Positions 5,116 through 6,037 of a stretch of DNA of 6,037 nt are shown here, piece after piece (within the stretch, counting starts at the first letter, position 1; the number at the start of each line of letters is the position of its first letter). The position numbers were made by a program, and so were the translations under genes. The DNA comes from Anaerolineae bacterium (GTDB lineage Bacteria > Chloroflexota > Anaerolineae > Anaerolineales > Anaerolineaceae). The stretch spans positions 1 to 6,037 of the forward strand of contig JACRAG010000355.1 of assembly GCA_016213455.1 (NCBI GenBank), in the 5' to 3' direction. The notes under the pieces were generated by a model. It searched no databases. It was not told the DNA's origin and saw only the letters and a list, made by a program, of their open reading frames with translations.

Positions 5116-5148
5116 GTTAGGCACTTCATCTATAAATTATGAGGGAAC

Positions 5149-6027
5149 ATGGCATATTTACGAGACTTCCTATACCTTGATTACGCAAAACTGCACAGTT
5201 TTGTTTCTCAAATTCAAGGCGGCATGATAAATGAAATCAGCGAAACGATTAAACAATTGGGCGGGTTATCCGCAGGAATTAATGTCGGTGTACCTCAACT
5301 TGGTGTTGGCGCAAAAGTTGACGCCGCAAAACAAAAAGAAAGTGAACGACAGCAAAATATCACTCTCACTGACCCCGCTTATTTTGGAGTTTTGTATCAA
5401 TATTTGAAACAAGACAAAAGCCTTGTTGACATTACAGAAATGTCCCTCGGCAAGATTTCTGAATTATCGGTTGGTCAATTTGTTGAAATGCGGGGAATCG
5501 CTGACCCACCGTTAGTGGAAAATTGGATAGAACGGTTGAATTCTATTTTTGGCTTCTTTGAGAAAAATCTCAAAACATTTAGCAGGTTGCAAGGAAATCC
5601 AAAAGGGAAATCGTCTACCAATCTTTCAAATATTGATTTGCGCCAGTATAGGTCAATTATTGACTTGCTGATTGGGTATATAAACTTAACTCGCAAAGAC
5701 CCTGGCAAACAATATGTGCGAATCTCTCCAGAAAATCAAGCTTTCAAAGTATGGTGTGGTTTATTGCCTGATTATGCAATAGTTCCTTTGCAGTCAGCCT
5801 TACCAAAAGCAATACAAGTATTCGGGCGCATTGACCATTTGGTGAAAGAAGGTAAAACCGAAAAGATTGTAGATTTATCCATGTTCAGTCAAGCATCCCA
5901 GGTGAACAAACTTTTAGACGCATTGAACGGGTTTAATACGATTGCAGGACAAAGCCCGATAAGTGAAACTGATTTAGAAGCAAGACATCCTGATATTTTC
6001 ATTGCACCTGTGGCAATATATCAATGA
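5149..6027 (+). CDS. DUF6414-like protein of unknown function
   Basis: The 292-residue product begins MAYLRDFLYLDYAKLHSFVS and has no signal peptide or membrane segment, so it is probably cytoplasmic. The FLYLD start with SFVSQIQGG (17-25), the glycine-rich stretch 37-57 (GVPQLGVGAKV at its end) and two later beta-like segments (GKISELSVGQFVEM, 101-114; IQVFGRIDHLVKEG, 222-235) resemble what I recall of DUF6414-type proteins. That match is by memory and tentative. No catalytic motif is recognisable. GAGGGA just upstream (5141-5146) serves as a Shine-Dalgarno with a short spacer. The gene is on the opposite strand to everything else and its codons are AT-rich (many AAA, GAA, TTT, ATT), unlike its GC-rich neighbours, which suggests acquisition by transfer. 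It ends at a TGA 10 nt before the window edge, so any operon partner lies outside. Confidence 0.8.
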   Translation: MAYLRDFLYLDYAKLHSFVSQIQGGMINEISETIKQLGGLSAGINVGVPQLGVGAKVDAAKQKESERQQNITLTDPAYFGVLYQYLKQDKSLVDITEMSLGKISELSVGQFVEMRGIADPPLVENWIERLNSIFGFFEKNLKTFSRLQGNPKGKSSTNLSNIDLRQYRSIIDLLIGYINLTRKDPGKQYVRISPENQAFKVWCGLLPDYAIVPLQSALPKAIQVFGRIDHLVKEGKTEKIVDLSMFSQASQVNKLLDALNGFNTIAGQSPISETDLEARHPDIFIAPVAIYQ

Positions 6028-6037
6028 GTCTTGCAAA

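Noticed and set aside
5041..5136. The AT-rich spacer as a chromosomal replication origin
   Set aside because: Only one exact and one near DnaA box are present, and no dnaA, dnaN or other origin-linked gene is in the window.
4936..5148. tRNA gene or attachment site at the composition shift
   Set aside because: I found no cloverleaf-like sequence or matching direct repeat pair that would mark an integration site.

Overview
The window looks like a chromosomal piece of a moderately GC-rich bacterium. The gene set (NusA, bL21, bL27, a zinc-type bL31, and a COG4586/COG4587/COG3694-type ABC exporter) and the protein sequences fit best with a Chloroflexota (Anaerolineae-like) genome, but that assignment is inference from family resemblance, not a database result. 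Everything up to about 4,930 is GC-rich and encoded on the minus strand. The last ~1.1 kb is clearly more AT-rich and carries one gene on the plus strand.

Reading along the minus strand (right to left), three transcription units are visible. (1) A ribosomal-protein operon rplU-rpmA-rpmE (4688 to 3551) has an exact-consensus sigma-70 promoter (TTGACA, 17 bp, TATAAT at 4835-4807) and a GC hairpin at the 5' end of its leader, and ends in a strong intrinsic terminator at 3504-3475. Its third gene is unusual: a complete zinc-binding bL31 is joined in frame to a C-terminal domain that reads like the C-terminal domain of the RNA polymerase alpha subunit. (2) An ABC-2 type exporter operon of two six-helix permeases and one ATPase (3435 to 812) is tightly packed, with 2-3 nt between genes. 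(3) nusA (528 off the left edge) has its own promoter at 722-694 and a ~160-nt leader containing a terminator-like hairpin upstream of the gene. The usual upstream neighbour rimP is absent.

Right of the rplU promoter lies a divergent spacer of about 310 bp (4836-5148). It holds a perfect 9-bp GC hairpin, a plausible plus-strand promoter, imperfect direct repeats and one DnaA-box match. It leads into a 292-residue plus-strand gene of AT-rich codon use with an FLYLD N-terminus, resembling DUF6414-type proteins and probably horizontally acquired.

The housekeeping parts concern ribosome assembly and transcription elongation/termination. The best candidate for something undescribed is the bL31-alphaCTD-like fusion, which physically links a ribosomal bridge protein to a domain type known from transcription. 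Second is the possible attenuation of nusA by its own leader.
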